This document shows, one piece after another, positions 4,692-6,472 of a DNA stretch of 6,472 nt. The stretch spans positions 9,428 through 15,899 of the forward strand of contig DOID01000069.1 of NCBI GenBank assembly GCA_003511465.1. The letters run 5' to 3'. The stretch comes from Bacillota bacterium (GTDB taxonomy: Bacteria; Bacillota; UBA4882; UBA10575). Within the stretch, counting starts at the first letter, position 1. Every line of letters begins with the position of its first letter. The position numbers and the translations under genes are program-made. A model generated the notes under the pieces. It saw only the letters and a program-made list of their open reading frames with translations. It had not been told where the DNA came from and did not search any database.

Positions 4692-6134
4692 ATGAAGGAA
4701 GAGATCTTAAGAATCGAAAATGTGATCAGAAAAGTCAATGGGATTACCTATCTGGATAATATCAATTTCAATGTTTTCAAAGGAGAAATAATGGGGTTAA
4801 TCCCCCTGGACAATCACGGGAAAAGCCAGTTGATTGAGTTAATCCTCCAAAACGTACCCCTGCATTTTGGTCGGGTGTATTTCGACGATCAACTGGTGAA
4901 CTACTATGAGCATAGCAGCATGTCCAAAAACAGAGTATCTCTGCTGGAACAGGATACTAATCTGATTGAAGATTTGAAGGTGACTGATAATATTGGTGTC
5001 TTAAATCAGACCTTCCATGATTTTATTATCCATAACCGCAGACTGCGGCAGGAAACCGCGGCCTTGCTCAAACAACTGGGGATTGTAATTGAAATTGAAG
5101 AATATGTGTCTGAGCTGTCCATTCTGGAAAAGGCCATCATTGAATTGATCCGGGCGGCGCTGAATGGGGCCCAATTGATTATCCTCAACGAACTCTCCAA
5201 TTTTTTAAGTATCGACGAATTATCTTATTTTCAACGACTTTTAGTCCACTATACGAAACAAGGCCTCTCCTTTCTCTACATCGCCAACCATCATGAAGAG
5301 GCGTTCAAAATCTGCCAGCGGGTCGCCTTATTTGAAAAAGGCCGGATCATCAAGGTGATTTCGGCTAAAGATTTTTCCACGGCAGTTTTAGAACCCTACA
5401 TGCTTACCTTTGCCCACCCGCCTACGGTCTCCGAACAAAACAACCACGTAGGGATCCTCAAGTGTCAACAACTGTCCACCGCTAACTTAGAGACGCTTAA
5501 TTTTTCCGTAAAAAAAGGGGAGTGCCTGACGATTCTGGACATGGATAACCGGGGCATTCAGGATCTGGCGGAGATCATTAGCGGTTATGCCAAACCCCGT
5601 AGCGGAAAGCTAATTGTGGATGGCAGAGCAATTCCCTTCACCCAGAAAAGAAATTTTTTACCGGACGGAGTAGCTTACATCCCGGAGAATCCCGTCCAAA
5701 AATCCTTATTTTTCAACCTTTCCTACTTGGAAAACCTCACTTTTTTGCTCGATCGAAAACTGGACCGCAGGATCATTGGGAAGAAGGTTTTAAACAGTAT
5801 CAAGGAAGAATACAGGAACTTGGTGGGAGTGGAGATTGAGGCGCCGGACCTGTGGGGATTGGAAATGCAATCCCTCTATAATTTGGTCTATTTCCGGTTG
5901 TTGCTTTATAGTCCGGAGGTAGTTTTTATTATGCAACCATTCTCCCAGGCGGATATGTACTTGCGCGGCCGGATCATCCAATTGATCAATATGTTTAAGG
6001 AAAAAGAGCTTGCCGTGGTCATCCTGGCAGTCAGCATCTCCGATACTTTAACGGTTACCGATCGCCTTTTGATCCTGGAAGACGGAAAGTTGGCCCCCCA
6101 AGGGGGTAGGATTAACTTTGCGAATTCAGATTGA
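4692..6134 (+). CDS. Degenerate tandem ABC protein (RbsA/MglA-like pseudo-ATPase)
   Basis: The 480 residues follow the two-cassette layout of sugar-importer ATPases such as RbsA (about 500), but catalytic residues are eroded. Cassette 1 (about 4-235): the Walker A position reads P38-LDNH-GKS, keeping only GKS. Q86 (Q-loop) and H199 (H-loop) remain, the signature is LSILE (141-145) instead of LSGGQ, and Walker B is LIILNE with N165 for Asp but E166 kept. Cassette 2 (about 255-470): Walker A is replaced by DMDNRGIQDL (283-292), the signature by LWGLEMQ (387-393) and Walker B Asp-Glu by M414-Q415. No membrane helices or signal peptide are seen, and no permease or binding protein is nearby. It may bind a nucleotide in cassette 1 at most. 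AAAGGAG (4679-4685) precedes the ATG. Being last in the kinase/regulator operon, it is inferred to be a signalling partner rather than a pump motor. The reading frame is open throughout, so this is not a simple pseudogene. Confidence 0.85.
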   Translation: MKEEILRIENVIRKVNGITYLDNINFNVFKGEIMGLIPLDNHGKSQLIELILQNVPLHFGRVYFDDQLVNYYEHSSMSKNRVSLLEQDTNLIEDLKVTDNIGVLNQTFHDFIIHNRRLRQETAALLKQLGIVIEIEEYVSELSILEKAIIELIRAALNGAQLIILNELSNFLSIDELSYFQRLLVHYTKQGLSFLYIANHHEEAFKICQRVALFEKGRIIKVISAKDFSTAVLEPYMLTFAHPPTVSEQNNHVGILKCQQLSTANLETLNFSVKKGECLTILDMDNRGIQDLAEIISGYAKPRSGKLIVDGRAIPFTQKRNFLPDGVAYIPENPVQKSLFFNLSYLENLTFLLDRKLDRRIIGKKVLNSIKEEYRNLVGVEIEAPDLWGLEMQSLYNLVYFRLLLYSPEVVFIMQPFSQADMYLRGRIIQLINMFKEKELAVVILAVSISDTLTVTDRLLILEDGKLAPQGGRINFANSD

Positions 6135-6159
6135 CAAAAACAGATTTGGGGTGTATTCT
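6131..6159 (+). promoter_or_regulatory. Promoter of the arsR-like gene
   Basis: A perfect TTGACA (6131-6136) is followed after exactly 17 bp by TATTCT (6154-6159, four of six matches to TATAAT). The -35 overlaps the TGA stop of the ABC gene (6132-6134). No terminator is seen before it, so read-through from the upstream operon may add to its expression. Confidence 0.65.
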
Positions 6160-6164
6160 AGGTT

Positions 6165-6184
6165 ATATCAAGTAATTTAGATAT
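6165..6184. promoter_or_regulatory. Candidate ArsR operator
   Basis: ATATCAAGTAATTTAGATAT is an imperfect dyad: ATATC at the left pairs with GATAT at the right, with A+T-rich bases between. It lies between the -10 and the ribosome-binding site of the ArsR-like gene, where autoregulating ArsR/SmtB repressors commonly bind. Size and composition fit such operators; binding is inferred. Confidence 0.5.
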
Positions 6185-6195
6185 GAGGTGAGAAG

Positions 6196-6472
6196 ATGTC
6201 GGTCGCTTACGAGGAACAGACCAAGGTCTTCAAAGCCTTCTGCGACGAAAAGCGGTTACGCATCCTTGAATTGCTCCGGAGTGGCGAAAAATGTGCCTGT
6301 GTCCTGATGGAAGAGCTTGAGATGCCACAGTCTTCGCTCTCCTATCACATGAAAATCCTCTGCGAGTCGGGGATCGTGGATAACAGGCCAGAGGGTAAAT
6401 GGATGTACTACACAATAAGCGAAAAAGGTAGCGCGGAAGCGACGGCACTTTTGCAGGCGCTCACCACGCCAA
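6196..6472 (+). CDS. arsR: ArsR/SmtB-family metalloregulatory repressor, 3'-truncated
   Basis: Ninety-two codons are present and the gene continues past the right edge. It begins MSVAYEEQTKVFKAFCDEKR; the winged helix-turn-helix spans about residues 12-75, with recognition helix QSSLSYHMKIL and wing GKWMYYTIS. C33-A-C35 in GEKCACVLMEEL occupies the place of the ELCVCDL As(III)/Sb(III) site of classical ArsR, and C16 and C56 are further possible thiols. The third Cys of the E. coli site (Cys37) is leucine here (L37). It is therefore probably a repressor released by arsenite or a similar soft metal, controlling itself and genes to the right, such as an arsenite permease, which are not in view. 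ATG 6196 has GAGGTGA (6185-6191) upstream. It has its own promoter and operator and is probably unrelated to the preceding signalling operon. Family sure; inducer likely but unproven. Confidence 0.88.
   Translation, partial: MSVAYEEQTKVFKAFCDEKRLRILELLRSGEKCACVLMEELEMPQSSLSYHMKILCESGIVDNRPEGKWMYYTISEKGSAEATALLQALTTP

Noticed and set aside
4793..4805. GGGGTTAATCCCC palindrome, also found as GGGGTTAATCCC at 1998-2009
   Set aside because: Both copies are in frame and encode Gly-Leu-Ile-Pro with the same codons; a coincidence of coding rather than a dispersed repeat is the simplest explanation.
6094..6106. CCCCCCAAGGGGG as a terminator of the operon
   Set aside because: Loop would be only two bases or the stem very short, it is inside the ABC coding region, and no T-run follows.
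4692..6134. ABC gene as an ordinary decayed pseudogene
   Set aside because: The frame is open for 480 residues, the start has a strong ribosome-binding site, and landmarks of both cassettes are kept in order; loss is concentrated in catalytic residues.
6230..6448. Minus-strand open frame opposite the ArsR-like gene
   Set aside because: The plus strand encodes a clear ArsR winged-helix protein with promoter and ribosome-binding site; the antisense frame has low-complexity Arg/Ser/Pro content and no recognisable motif.

Overview
The window looks like chromosomal DNA from a Gram-positive Bacillota, probably Clostridia-like. The grounds are strong purine-rich ribosome-binding sites before nearly every gene, GTG/TTG start options, a YesN/YesM-type two-component pair, an RbsA-like ABC protein and a clostridial-style ArsR. 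Base composition is mixed: moderate G+C over most of the window and clearly A+T-rich over the toxin-antitoxin pair. The species cannot be named from this sequence alone.

Layout. Positions 1-206 (minus strand) are the N-terminal 68 residues of a major-facilitator transporter running off the left edge. A divergent intergenic region of about 214 bp follows. It holds a long near-perfect inverted repeat (270-304) and a promoter for the next genes. Positions 421-1049 (plus) are an intact, overlapping mntA-hepT (MNT/HEPN) toxin-antitoxin pair. From 1102 to 6134 four plus-strand genes are spaced only 13-22 bp apart and look like one transcription unit: a PHP-domain phosphoesterase, a YesN-type AraC-family response regulator, a short YesM/LytS-type sensor histidine kinase and a tandem ABC protein. 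A TTGACA promoter overlapping the stop codon of the last gene then drives an ArsR/SmtB repressor (6196 to the right edge, 3'-truncated), with a candidate ArsR operator in its leader.

How the genes may work together. The kinase has two membrane helices separated by only about three residues, so it has no extracellular sensor domain, while its catalytic motifs are largely intact. The regulator has an intact receiver and AraC DNA-binding domain. The ABC protein has the RbsA/MglA two-domain layout but has lost most nucleotide-binding and hydrolysis residues, especially in its second half, and no permease or substrate-binding protein is visible. The best hypothesis is that this pseudo-ABC protein is a signalling or adaptor subunit of the two-component system rather than a transporter motor. 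The co-transcribed phosphoesterase may be a linked effector or simply a passenger. This is inference from gene order and motif loss. It is the most interesting part of the window.
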